This document shows positions 1-8,931 of a DNA stretch of 64,000 nt, one piece after another; the stretch's first letter is position 1; every line of letters begins with the position of its first letter. Source of the stretch: Sinorhizobium glycinis. GTDB lineage: Bacteria; Pseudomonadota; Alphaproteobacteria; Rhizobiales; Rhizobiaceae. The stretch spans positions 372,001 through 436,000 of the forward strand of contig NZ_LPUX01000053.1 of assembly GCF_001651865.1 (NCBI RefSeq), given 5' to 3'. A model generated the notes under the pieces. That model did not search any database and was not told the DNA's origin. It saw only the letters and a list, made by a program, of their open reading frames with translations. The translations under genes and the position numbers were made by a program.

Positions 1-80
1 AGAGACCGGATGCGAGAACTGAGCGAAGCTTCGTGATTGTCGACATTGGAGTTACCCCTCTTTTCGTTTGAAAGCGGCCG

Positions 81-866
81 TCAGGCGGCCAGTGGCATCA
101 CGCTGGAAAGGAATCGCGCCACAGCGTCAGACGCTGGATTGCGAAGCAATTCTTCCGGCGTACCGTCCTGCTCAATTTCACCTTTGTGCAGGAAGATCAT
201 TCGGTTCGAGACGTCTCGCGCGAACCGCATTTCGTGGGTGACGAGAAGGATGGTGGCTCCCTCGTCGGCAAGCCCTCTGATGACCCTCAGAACCTCCCCG
301 ACAAGCTCCGGATCAAGCGCGGAGGTGGGTTCGTCGAAAAGCATGATCTTCGGGCTCATCGCGAGCACGCGGGCGATCGCGACACGCTGTTGCTGGCCGC
401 CGGAGAGTTGATGGGGATAGCGGTCGCGAAAATCGGCCATGCCGACCTTCGCAAGTGCCGAGAGCGCGATCTCCTTCGCGTCGCGCTTGTTCTTTCCGAG
501 CACGTGGAGCAACGCCAGGGTCACATTGCCAAGCGCGGTCTGGTGCGGCCACAGATTGAAGTTCTGGAACACCATGCCGATGCGACGCCGGAAGTTCCTG
601 ATGTGGTGAGCACTGTGGATCTCGGTCTTGCCATGATGGTTCACGGCTGCCGAAACGGCGTCACCCATGACCTCGATTTCACCGGAGGTCGGCGTCTCAA
701 GGAAATTCACGCAGCGTAGCGCCGTGCTCTTGCCCGAACCGGACGATCCAACCAGCGAAATGACCTCGCCCTCGGTCATTCGAAAGCTGACGCCGTTCAA
801 TACCTTCGTCGGTCCAAAGGATTTGCAGAGTTCACGGACTTTCAGCACGTTTGCCTTCATGACCAA
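81..866 (-). CDS. Amino-acid ABC transporter ATP-binding protein
   Basis: This is the ATPase of a polar amino-acid ABC importer (GlnQ/HisP class), which powers uptake from the cytoplasmic face. Visible are Walker A GSSGSGKST near residue 40, the signature LSGGQQQR near 154 and Walker B IMLFDEPTSALD near 175, followed by the switch His in LLVTHEM. The length of about 260 residues is usual. The start may be TTG at 866, 8 bases after a GAGG, or ATG at 860. It follows the transaminase gene by 10 bases, so the two are probably one transcript. Permease and binding-protein genes are not in the window and probably lie to the left. The substrate cannot be read from the ATPase. Confidence 0.9.
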   Translation of the reverse strand: MVMKANVLKVRELCKSFGPTKVLNGVSFRMTEGEVISLVGSSGSGKSTALRCVNFLETPTSGEIEVMGDAVSAAVNHHGKTEIHSAHHIRNFRRRIGMVFQNFNLWPHQTALGNVTLALLHVLGKNKRDAKEIALSALAKVGMADFRDRYPHQLSGGQQQRVAIARVLAMSPKIMLFDEPTSALDPELVGEVLRVIRGLADEGATILLVTHEMRFARDVSNRMIFLHKGEIEQDGTPEELLRNPASDAVARFLSSVMPLAA

Positions 867-876
867 TGCCGTATCC

Positions 877-2277
877 TCAGCCTTTCACCGCACCCTGCGC
901 GTAAAGTTCGCGCAGGACTTCATCCACTGCAGCCTTTGCGATGAAGACCATCTCGTCGATCTCCGCTTCGCTCATGGTAAGCGGTGGTGCGAACCCCAGG
1001 ATGTCGCCATGGGGCATGGCGCGAGCGATGAGGTTCCGGTTGCGCGCGGCCTGAGAAATACGCGCGCCGACCTTCAACGCGGGACTGAATGGCACTTTCA
1101 CGCCGCGGTCCGGGACAAATTCGACCGCCGCCATCATGCCCACGCCGCGCACTTCGCCAACGATTGGGTTCTGTTCCAATTCGGCCTTGAGCCGGCCCAG
1201 GAGATAGTCTCCCTTCTTTGCCGCCTGCCCGGGGAGGTCGTCGCGCTCCACGATGTCAAGGACCGCGTTTGCGGCTGCTGCGCCGATCGGGTGGCCGGAA
1301 TAGGTGTAGCCGTGCGAGAAGGCGCCCACTTGAGGCGTCGCCTCCTGCATGACGTCGTAAACCTGTTCGGATACGATCGCGGCCGAAAGCGGCACGTATG
1401 CCGATGTCAACCCCTTCGCGACCGTGACGAGGTCCGGCACCATGCCGTACAAATCGGAGCCGAACATTGCTCCCGTGCGGCCAAAACCGCAGATCACCTC
1501 GTCAGCAATCAACAGGACGTCGTACTTCTTCAGCACCGCCTGGATTCTTGACCAGTAGCCTGACGGCGGCGGGATAATACCGCCGGTGCCGAGCACCGGT
1601 TCAGCGATGAATGCAGCCACCGTTTCCGGGCCTTCGGCCAGGATAAGTGCTTCGAGCTCACGCGCGCGACGTTCAGAAAACGCCTCTTCCGTCTCGCCCG
1701 GTAATGCGCCGCGATAATGATGAGGCACGCCGGTGCGCAGTATGCCGGCTACGGGCAGGTCCATGTGGTCGTGGTAGAAGCTGAGCCCGGTCATCGAGCC
1801 CGACACGACGGAGCATCCGTGATAGCCGCGTTCGCGCGCAATGATCTTCTTCTTCGCGGGCTTGCCGCGAAGATTGTTGTAATACCAAACGATCTTGGCT
1901 TGCGTCTCGTTGGCGTCCGACCCGGAAAGGCCAAAGAAGACCTTGGACATGCGCCCGGGCGCCATTTTCACAAGCCGATCAGAAAGCCGGGCGAGTTCTT
2001 CCGTGGTATGGGCGGCGTAGGAGTGATAATAGGCCAGCTTGTAGGCCTGACGAGCGATGGCTTCGGCCACCTCCGTTCGGCCATAACCGACGTTTACGCA
2101 GTAAAGACCGGCAAAACCATCGATATATTCGCGCCCACTCGCATCCTTGATGCGAACACCCTTGCCAGTTTCCACAATGGTCGGCGCGATCGCACCTTCG
2201 GCATAGTCCTGCAGATATGTGAATGGATGTAGGACAGATCGCCGATCCATTTCGCTTATTTCGACAACAGTTTTCAT
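877..2277 (-). CDS. Class III omega-amino-acid/amine:pyruvate transaminase
   Basis: A PLP-dependent fold-type I transaminase of about 466 residues, of the group that includes omega-transaminases and putrescine:pyruvate transaminase SpuC. It moves the amino group of a terminal amine to a keto acid. Visible are the cofactor region SGSDANETQ, the Asp of ADEVICGFGRTG and the Schiff-base Lys in VAKGLTSAYVP. That Lys context differs from the GKPMGNG form in the two phospho-lyase genes of this window. I chose ATG 2277 because GAGGAAC sits 6 bases upstream; a longer start at 2310 lacks this. It is the first gene before the ABC ATPase and is divergent from an AsnC gene that may control it. The exact amine is unknown. 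Confidence 0.88.
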   Translation of the reverse strand: MKTVVEISEMDRRSVLHPFTYLQDYAEGAIAPTIVETGKGVRIKDASGREYIDGFAGLYCVNVGYGRTEVAEAIARQAYKLAYYHSYAAHTTEELARLSDRLVKMAPGRMSKVFFGLSGSDANETQAKIVWYYNNLRGKPAKKKIIARERGYHGCSVVSGSMTGLSFYHDHMDLPVAGILRTGVPHHYRGALPGETEEAFSERRARELEALILAEGPETVAAFIAEPVLGTGGIIPPPSGYWSRIQAVLKKYDVLLIADEVICGFGRTGAMFGSDLYGMVPDLVTVAKGLTSAYVPLSAAIVSEQVYDVMQEATPQVGAFSHGYTYSGHPIGAAAANAVLDIVERDDLPGQAAKKGDYLLGRLKAELEQNPIVGEVRGVGMMAAVEFVPDRGVKVPFSPALKVGARISQAARNRNLIARAMPHGDILGFAPPLTMSEAEIDEMVFIAKAAVDEVLRELYAQGAVKG

Positions 2278-2798
2278 TGCAAGTTCCTCAGGCGGCGCGA
2301 CCGCCAACACACATATTCAAGTTCGATGAATGCCTCCGGGGACCCGATTGCTTCAAAAGCCAACGGGGATCGGTGCACGCCGTCGCCGCGGTGAATCTGA
2401 CATCGCCGAAAAGAGGCGCATTGCGGGTCTATTGTTGCTGTCCAGAGACACCGGGTGCCCGGCCGCCCTCGATCGCGTCGCTATCGAGGGGAAGGTCGCA
2501 GTCGTCGACATCGGCGATTTTCCGTCGCCTGCAGGATCGACGACCGCGGTGGCGGCCGCCCCATGCCATCCACCCGCGACAAAAGCCCTGGTGCGGAGAA
2601 GCGTCAGATCGCTCCTTGTTTTCAGTGCATCCAGCGCCGATGGCCCATTATTCAGCATATTTTCTCTCGGATTGGCGTGTCCAATGAGCGAGAGCTTATG
2701 TGCATCCGAGCGATCGATTTTAACGGACTGAGGGCCCCGCACGCAGGAATCCTGCTTTTGCGGCGCTCAGGCGAAGATAAACTGCATAGGAGTGTGGG
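2278..2798. other. Divergent intergenic region, no supported gene
   Basis: This stretch separates the transaminase from the AsnC gene. Open frames exist on both strands (for example 2330-2731 and 2353-2742), but they overlap each other, have no good ribosome site and resemble nothing I know. The region most likely carries two divergent promoters; the AT-rich stretch 2640-2700 is the likeliest place. Confidence 0.5.
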
Positions 2799-3272
2799 GT
2801 GGAACTCGACAGGCTAGACGCTCGCCTACTGAGTGTTTTGCAGACAAACAATCGGCACAACTATGAGGTGCTTGGTGAACTGGTGGGGCTGTCGCCGACG
2901 GCCGTGCAAAGACGTGTAAGGCGCCTGAGAGAGCATGGGGTCATCGAGGCGGATGTCTCGATTGTGAAGCCGAAGATGATCGGCCGGCCGATCGCCATGC
3001 TGGTGCTTGTGTCCTTGGAGCGGGAACGCGCCGACATAGTGGACCGGTTCAAGCAATCTATCCGCCAAACACCTGAGGTGATGAACGGCTATTACATCAC
3101 CGGCGAGTCGGACTTTGTCTTGATCGTGACAGCCCAAAGCATGGAGGACTATGAGGTGTTTACGCGAAAGTTCTTCTATGAGAACCCGGATATCAAGGGA
3201 TTCAAGACAATGGTGATAATGGACAGAGTGAAGGTCGGCTTTGCATTGCCAATCGACCTCAGTGCCTTCTGA
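2799..3272 (+). CDS. Lrp/AsnC family transcriptional regulator
   Basis: A 157-residue DNA-binding regulator of the Lrp/AsnC (feast/famine) family. An N-terminal helix-turn-helix (about residues 4-55, with LDARLLSVLQ and LSPTAVQRRVRRL) is followed by the RAM effector domain (about 65-145, with GESDFVLIV). The start is GTG at 2799, six bases after an AGGAG. It is clearly more divergent from the other three AsnC proteins of this window than those are from each other. It is divergent from the omega-transaminase and is the likely local regulator of that gene. The effector is presumably an amino acid or amine. Confidence 0.9.
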   Translation: MELDRLDARLLSVLQTNNRHNYEVLGELVGLSPTAVQRRVRRLREHGVIEADVSIVKPKMIGRPIAMLVLVSLERERADIVDRFKQSIRQTPEVMNGYYITGESDFVLIVTAQSMEDYEVFTRKFFYENPDIKGFKTMVIMDRVKVGFALPIDLSAF

Positions 3273-3402
3273 GTTTCAGTTTCAATCAGCGTAAGCAGGT
3301 CTGCTGGCTTGGTACTGCGGCTGTTGCGCCTTACGAGGCGTTATCGACAAATGCTTGATAAACCACTCTCTCAAGGGAGTTGTCCGGTCGACCCAAGGCT
3401 CA

Positions 3403-3879
3403 CTAAATGCCGAACAGATTCGTCAGGGGCATATGGTACTTCGTGATTGGCGATTTGAGCACGACGAAACTGAAGTATTTCTCGATTCCGATGTCCATTT
3501 CTACCAACCGCTCCATCAGCGACTGGTATTCCCCTATGCTGCTCGCCACGAACTTGACGAGATAGTCATAATCGCCCGAGACGACGTGGCATTCGATAAT
3601 TTGGTCTATATTTTGGATGGCCGACATGAAGCGGGCGATGTCGGCCTGGCGATGGTTCCTCAGGGTTATCTCTGTAAAGACAGTCAGAACCGGGCCAAGC
3701 TTTCCAATATTGATCATCGCAGAATAGCCGCCGATATAGCCTTCTGCCTGCAGCTTCTTCACTCGCACGAGACAAGGAGTTGCGGATAGGTTAACTAGCT
3801 CAGCGAGTTCGACATAAGTCATACGTCCGTTCTTCTGGAGCTCAGAGAGGATCTTGATGTCAATTCTATCCAGTTTCAT
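3403..3879 (-). CDS. Lrp/AsnC family transcriptional regulator (paralogue 1 of 3)
   Basis: A 158-residue AsnC-type regulator starting MKLDRIDIKILSELQKNG, with the HTH in the first 55 residues and a RAM domain after it (HVVSGDYDYLVKFV). Start 3879 aligns with the starts of its two close paralogues at 19295 and 28190, so the 8 extra upstream codons that are also open are left out. It is the last gene of the series transporter - two FAD oxidases - regulator on the minus strand, 113 bases after the second oxidase. Local control of oxidase expression in response to an amino acid is the natural inference. Confidence 0.9.
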   Translation of the reverse strand: MKLDRIDIKILSELQKNGRMTYVELAELVNLSATPCLVRVKKLQAEGYIGGYSAMINIGKLGPVLTVFTEITLRNHRQADIARFMSAIQNIDQIIECHVVSGDYDYLVKFVASSIGEYQSLMERLVEMDIGIEKYFSFVVLKSPITKYHMPLTNLFGI

Positions 3880-3992
3880 GTGCGCCCACCCGGTTGTTGC
3901 CACGACCTTTGCATGAGCGGTGGGAGTCTCGTCAGTGGACGAGGCTCGGTGACAATAATCGCTTGGGTTCCAAACGGCAGCCGATCTAACGG

Positions 3993-5357
3993 CTACATCA
4001 TTTCCGGTCTGCGGATCGCCGAGCCATCGCTGAACCGGCTCAGCCTGTATGGCAAAATGTCGGTCAGTGGCTCTTCATTCATGACGATCTCGCTCACCAG
4101 CCGGCCAGCCCCCGGTCCGATCGCGAAACCGTGTCCGCTAAAACCCGCGGCGATGACGTAGCCGGGGAGTTCCTCCACTCTCGAGATAACCGGCACGAGG
4201 TCCGGAGAGGTATCGATGAGCCCGCCCCAGGCGCGCTCGACCCCGATCCCTTTAAGCGCAGGGTATTCGCTTTCAAGGTTCTTCACTGCGAGCTTGACGA
4301 GTTCCACGTCGGGCGCCGGATCCAGAATGCGGCTCTTTTCAAACGGGGAGATCTCGTCGTTCTCCCAGCTGCCGAAGGCATCGGGACCATTCCAGAAGCT
4401 GCTGTTGAGGCGGTATTTGAGCTTTTTGCCGATCTTGCTGCGATACATCTCGTAGAACTTGAAAGCGTATCGCATTCCTCGCGGCGTGATGTCGAGCGTA
4501 CCGCGCCCGGGTACGGCAATGGTGTAGGAGCCGTCGGTCCGACGCCGCAACACGAAGTTCGAAGCCGATAGGCATCCTGCCCGAACGATTTCGGGCGCCG
4601 GGGTTGTCTTGATCGCCGTCCCGGCGATGTTGGCGACTGGAAGTTCGATGCCATAGCGATGAGAAAAGCGGGAAGCCCATGCCCCGCCGGCGCAAACAAC
4701 GGTGCTCGCTTTCACATTTCCCCGCTCCGTCCACACCCCTGTTACCCGGCCATTGGTAATGTCGAGGCCTCGAACGGCGCAGTTCTGATGGAGCGACACG
4801 CCCCTTTCCTTGGCAGCCTCGGCGACGGCAGGCACGGCAAGGCTCGGTTCCGCTCTCCCATCGGTCGGAGACCAGACGCCGCCGATCCAGGAGGAAGTAC
4901 CGCCCGAAGCCCGCTCGTTCGCCTTGGAAGCAGTGAGTATCTCGCTGTGAAATCCCTGGACGCGTGCTGCCTGGCCCCACTTTTCCCAACGGGCGACATC
5001 CGCCTCGCTCTTGGTGCAGTAGAGTATTCCGGTCCGGCGAAAACCGAGATCGCGGCCGATCTCGGGGCCCAACTCCTCCCAGCGCCGCAGACTGTACATG
5101 GCAAGGGCAAGCTCATGGAGATCGCGGTTCTGCTGACGGACCCACCCCCAGTTGCGGCTTGACTGCTCGCCGCCGACGATGCCCTTTTCGAGCAGAGCAA
5201 CGGAGACCCCTTGGCGGGAGAGTTCATAGGCCGTGCATGTACCGACGATCCCTGCCCCGATGACGACGACATCCACCTGGGTTGGAAAAGAGGCGCTATC
5301 ACGGACCTTCTGAATCTCGACCGGCATGATCTTTTGTATTCCTCTGGAATTGGGCAT
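3993..5357 (-). CDS. FAD-dependent D-amino-acid/amine oxidoreductase (DadA-like)
   Basis: A DAO-superfamily flavoenzyme of 454 residues that would oxidise the C-N bond of an amine, N-substituted glycine or D-amino acid. The Rossmann motif VVVIGAGIVGTCTAYELS lies near residue 30, followed by the acidic residue of LLEKG. The C-terminal FAD-contact segment AAGFSGHGFAIGPGAG is present. There is no signal peptide, so it is cytoplasmic. Start 5357 is ATG; a second ATG at 5327 with AGAGGAAT upstream is also possible. It follows the PuuB-like oxidase by 56 bases and precedes an AsnC gene, in line with the peptide-type transporter operon. The substrate is not decidable from sequence. Confidence 0.85.
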   Translation of the reverse strand: MPNSRGIQKIMPVEIQKVRDSASFPTQVDVVVIGAGIVGTCTAYELSRQGVSVALLEKGIVGGEQSSRNWGWVRQQNRDLHELALAMYSLRRWEELGPEIGRDLGFRRTGILYCTKSEADVARWEKWGQAARVQGFHSEILTASKANERASGGTSSWIGGVWSPTDGRAEPSLAVPAVAEAAKERGVSLHQNCAVRGLDITNGRVTGVWTERGNVKASTVVCAGGAWASRFSHRYGIELPVANIAGTAIKTTPAPEIVRAGCLSASNFVLRRRTDGSYTIAVPGRGTLDITPRGMRYAFKFYEMYRSKIGKKLKYRLNSSFWNGPDAFGSWENDEISPFEKSRILDPAPDVELVKLAVKNLESEYPALKGIGVERAWGGLIDTSPDLVPVISRVEELPGYVIAAGFSGHGFAIGPGAGRLVSEIVMNEEPLTDILPYRLSRFSDGSAIRRPEMM

Positions 5358-5413
5358 GAGTTTCTCGAATAGCGCCCCCCGGAAGGAGGGCTAGAATCCT
5401 CAATGGTTAAGCT

Positions 5414-6724
5414 CTATCGGCGAGCGCGGTACAGGGCGATGCGGTCCTGCATTCGATAGCCCTCAATGATCGCCGGCATGAACCAGGGATTGCCACGGTA
5501 AAGGGGGATGAACGCAGGCGGCCGGAAGTCGAACGCCGTGCGCGCTTGCTCGCCATGTCCCAGCAGCTTGTGAGCCGCGCGCGTTCCGATCCATGGCGCC
5601 CAGACCACGCCCGAACCGCAGAAACCGGTGGCATAGACCACGCCGTCCTTCTCGAAGATGCGGGGCAGCATGTCGCGGTGCATCGCCACATTGCCAAACC
5701 AGGTGTGCGACAGGCGAACGTTCTCCAGCTCCGGGAACAGGTTTACCAGGCCCCGCCGCAGAAACAGCTTCGGCGCGGCGGGATCCCCGAAACGAGAACT
5801 GTCGCGCCCCCCCAACAAAATGCGTTTGCCGTCGGGCGTCGGGCGGTAATAGAAGCCAAGCTGCCGGCCCTCGATCATCATCATCCGCTTCGGCATCAGC
5901 CGGTCCATCACCTCCGGCGCGAGCTCCTCGGTGACAATGATCCGGCTGCGAACCGGAACCAGCCGGCGGCGCAAGAAGGGAACCGCGCCATCGGTATAGC
6001 CGTTCGTGCAGACCAGAACCTGGCGGGCCTGCACGGTGCCGGATTCAGTCACGACACGGAACTCGGAGCCATCGCGTTTTACCGCAGTCACGCGCGTACC
6101 GGCATGGACGGTCAGTCCCGATGCTAGCGCCACCCGCAGGAGCTCCGCGTGGAACTTGGCCGGGTGCAGCCCGCCAATATCCATCCGCGCCATGCCGCCG
6201 CGATAGAAGTCCGTGCCGATGAAGTTGCGCTGTTCGGCGTACGGCACCGCATAGGCCTCGATCCCCAGTCTCTTCGTCAGCACTTCGGCGCTGCGGGCCG
6301 TCTTCTCGTAATCGTCATATCCGATCACGCCCTTGAACTGGCCAACCAGCTGGAAGTCACAGTCGAGCCCTTCGGTCCTGATGAAGTCATAAAGGAACTC
6401 GCGGGCGATCTTGCCCTCGGCCTCGATTGCAATGGCCTTCTCTTCGCCGAAGCGCCGCGTGATCGTGGCGTAATCGGGCCGAATGCTTCCGCTCGTAATT
6501 CCGCCGTTGCGCGTCGAGGCCCCCTCGCCTGGGTTCATCGCATCGAAGGCCGCGACCGAACGGCCCTCGCGCGCCAGAACAAGACCCGCGGACAGCCCGG
6601 TGTATCCCGCCCCTATGATCGCCACGTCGAGCTTCTTGGCCAGCGGCCGCCGCGGCAGCGGTTTGACGGGTGCCTCTTCCCACCAGTAGGGCGTGTTCTT
6701 GTCTGCTACTCTGGAGTCTTCCAT
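5414..6724 (-). CDS. FAD-dependent oxidase, gamma-glutamylputrescine oxidase-like
   Basis: A DAO-family flavoprotein of about 436 residues resembling PuuB-type gamma-glutamylputrescine oxidases. After the typical N-terminal YWWEE segment comes the dinucleotide motif VAIIGAGYTGLSAGLVLA and the NGG segment STRNGG that contacts FAD in this family. The C-terminal half contains GFCGSGVVWAPWIG. ATG 6724 is chosen because it puts the YWW segment at the N-terminus as in relatives; the open frame runs further upstream without support. It is 273 bases downstream of the ABC permease gene, so it may have its own promoter or share the transporter transcript. It probably oxidises an imported amine or its gamma-glutamyl derivative. 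Confidence 0.85.
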   Translation of the reverse strand: MEDSRVADKNTPYWWEEAPVKPLPRRPLAKKLDVAIIGAGYTGLSAGLVLAREGRSVAAFDAMNPGEGASTRNGGITSGSIRPDYATITRRFGEEKAIAIEAEGKIAREFLYDFIRTEGLDCDFQLVGQFKGVIGYDDYEKTARSAEVLTKRLGIEAYAVPYAEQRNFIGTDFYRGGMARMDIGGLHPAKFHAELLRVALASGLTVHAGTRVTAVKRDGSEFRVVTESGTVQARQVLVCTNGYTDGAVPFLRRRLVPVRSRIIVTEELAPEVMDRLMPKRMMMIEGRQLGFYYRPTPDGKRILLGGRDSSRFGDPAAPKLFLRRGLVNLFPELENVRLSHTWFGNVAMHRDMLPRIFEKDGVVYATGFCGSGVVWAPWIGTRAAHKLLGHGEQARTAFDFRPPAFIPLYRGNPWFMPAIIEGYRMQDRIALYRARR

Positions 6725-6997
6725 GGGACTGACTTCTCGTTGCGTTTGGCGAAGCTTTTTTGGGACTATCGACAGAAATGAGCGGCGACGTTCGAGCGGG
6801 TGACATAGTCCAGCAGCTACGGATCGCCCTCTGTCGAACCCATCCACGAGCTGCATTTTCCTGAAGCGCGCCGCGATTAACGTGTTCATGCGACGCGCTT
6901 TAGCTCTTTGGTTTATGCATGTCGTTGTCCCAAACCGCTGTAAAGTTTTGGAGCGACATGCAATAAAGCTGCCGCGACCGGCCGGACGTCATTTCCC

Positions 6998-7876
6998 TCA
7001 GCTGTGATCACCGCGAACATCGAGCGCATCCCGGAGCCCATCGCCGATGAAGTTGAAGCTGGTGACCGCGATGGTAATGGCGGCTCCGGGGATGATCGCC
7101 AGCCAAGGTGCGGTACCCAGATACTGCTGCGCACCGTTCAGCATATTGCCCCAACTGGGCAGCGGCGGCTGAATTCCATAGCCGAGGAAGCTGATATAGG
7201 CCTCCATGAGGATGGCGCGGGCGACGGTGAGCGTGGCCGCGACAATGATTGGGCCGACGGCGTTGGGAAGGATCTCGCGGAACATGATATGGGTTCCGCT
7301 TAAGCCCAGCATGCGACCGGCCTGGACGAATTCCCGCTCGCGAAGGGAGCGGACCTCGGCCTCGACGATCCGTGCAACCTCCATCCAGCTCGTGGCAGCG
7401 ATGACAACGGTAATCATCATCGGGCTTGGCTTCAGCGCCGCGGCAAGCGCCAGCACCAGGAAGATCGACGGAAAGGACAGGAATCCATCCACCGTGCGCA
7501 TCAGCGTCGTGCCGATCCAGCCGCCCCGGTAGCCCGCAAGCACGCCGACAAGGGTGCCGATCAGCGTCGACAACAGCATCGCGGAGAAGCCGACCAGCAG
7601 GGAAACCCGCCCCGCCATGAAGAGCCGCGCCGCCAAGTCCCGTCCCAGCGGATCGGTGCCCATGTAATGGTGGCCCGTGAAGGGCGGAGCAAAGCGGGCG
7701 CGCAGATCGATGTAGAGTGAATCATACGGCAGCACGTAGGGGCCCAAGACGCACGCCAGCGTCAGGATGGCGATCATCACCATCCCGAGCAGAGCCAGAT
7801 GGTGGTTCATGAAGCGGTGTGCCGTTCGGCTGTTCCACCAACGCTCCTGGCGTGAATTTGCGACAATGGCGGTCAT
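6998..7876 (-). CDS. Peptide/opine-type ABC transporter permease (DppC-like)
   Basis: An inner-membrane permease of the OppBC family, about 292 residues, with an N-terminal transmembrane segment (LALLGMVMIAILTLACVLG) and the BPD transport domain. The EAA-loop is seen as EVRSLREREFVQAGRMLGLS, followed by the FREILPN stretch. Start 7876 is preferred over 7903 because a full AGGAGG lies 8 bases upstream of it. It is 34 bases after the partner permease gene. It forms the channel with the DppB-like protein, driven by the fused ATPase encoded first in the operon. Confidence 0.93.
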   Translation of the reverse strand: MTAIVANSRQERWWNSRTAHRFMNHHLALLGMVMIAILTLACVLGPYVLPYDSLYIDLRARFAPPFTGHHYMGTDPLGRDLAARLFMAGRVSLLVGFSAMLLSTLIGTLVGVLAGYRGGWIGTTLMRTVDGFLSFPSIFLVLALAAALKPSPMMITVVIAATSWMEVARIVEAEVRSLREREFVQAGRMLGLSGTHIMFREILPNAVGPIIVAATLTVARAILMEAYISFLGYGIQPPLPSWGNMLNGAQQYLGTAPWLAIIPGAAITIAVTSFNFIGDGLRDALDVRGDHS

Positions 7877-7910
7877 AATGGTGGCCTCCTGTTGAGCGTC
7901 CATGAGGCGA

Positions 7911-8861
7911 TTAGCTCAGACGGATACGGGGATCGATGATGGCGACGACGATGTCGGCGATCAGGTTGCAAAGCACGACGAGAATTGCCGAGAACATGAG
8001 CAGCCCCATCACCACCGGGTAGTCGCTGTAGCCGAGACTGTCGAGGAACAGTCGGCCCATGCCCGGCCAGGTAAACACCGTCTCGGTGACCAGAGCACCC
8101 GTGAGGACGCTGGGAAGCTGCATTCCCGCCAGCGTGATCATTGGCAGCAGCGCATTGCCGACGACGTGCTTCATCAGGATGCGGCGCTCGCTCAGCCCCT
8201 TGGCGCGGGCGGTCTTGACGAATTCCTGGCTGATGACGTCGAGCGTCGCCGTGCGCATGTAGCGGCTCCAGATGGCGACATGGACCAGCGCCAGCACGAT
8301 GCTCGGCATGATCAGGTGATGGATATGGTTCAGAACCGAACCGTCGCCGATCGTGTACATGTTGCCGGCCGGCAACCAGCCCAGTCGGAGCGAAAACACA
8401 TAGATGCCGACAAGCCCGAACCAGAAAGTCGGGATCGACAACGCCACCATCGCGCCGACCGTCGCCAGATAGTCGAAGACAGAATAGCGGTGCGTGGCGC
8501 CGCGAATGCCGATCCACGTGCCGACGGCGATCGCGATGACGGTGGATGAACCCATCAACAACAGCGTTGCAACAAGGTGGCGGCCAATCACATCCAAGAC
8601 CGGCGCGCCGTCGCGGAAGGAGTGACCCCAGTCGCCCTGTACGAGGCGCCAAGCCCAGTCGAGATATTGCATCCACAGCGGGCGGTTGAGCCCCAGCTGC
8701 TCCTTCAGACGATTGAGATCATCCTGTGTCATGCTGGGATCAAGCCCGAATTGCGCCAACGGGCCGCCCGGAATGAGATTCAGGACGACGAACCCGATGA
8801 CCGAAACAATCAGGAGCAGGACGAGGCTTTGTGAAAGGCGATTGAGCAGGAAGCCGCGCAT
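7911..8861 (-). CDS. Peptide/opine-type ABC transporter permease (DppB-like)
   Basis: A 316-residue DppB/OppB-type permease with an N-terminal membrane anchor (LVLLLIVSVIGFVVLNLIPGG), the family's GLDPSMTQDD-type periplasmic stretch, and the EAA loop DVISQEFVKTARAKGLSE. About six membrane segments are expected and visible as hydrophobic blocks. ATG 8861 has AAGGAGGAG just upstream. It lies between the binding-protein gene and the DppC-like gene in one minus-strand operon. It is the first of the two channel subunits. Confidence 0.93.
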   Translation of the reverse strand: MRGFLLNRLSQSLVLLLIVSVIGFVVLNLIPGGPLAQFGLDPSMTQDDLNRLKEQLGLNRPLWMQYLDWAWRLVQGDWGHSFRDGAPVLDVIGRHLVATLLLMGSSTVIAIAVGTWIGIRGATHRYSVFDYLATVGAMVALSIPTFWFGLVGIYVFSLRLGWLPAGNMYTIGDGSVLNHIHHLIMPSIVLALVHVAIWSRYMRTATLDVISQEFVKTARAKGLSERRILMKHVVGNALLPMITLAGMQLPSVLTGALVTETVFTWPGMGRLFLDSLGYSDYPVVMGLLMFSAILVVLCNLIADIVVAIIDPRIRLS

Positions 8862-8931
8862 TGGCTCTCCTCCTTCATGACAGCATCAATGGATAGGCCG
8901 CCGCCGCAACTCGCGACGGCGGCAGCGTATG

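Noticed and set aside
2330-2817. Several overlapping frames of 120-154 residues
   Set aside because: They overlap on both strands between two divergent genes and have neither protein-like content nor ribosome sites.
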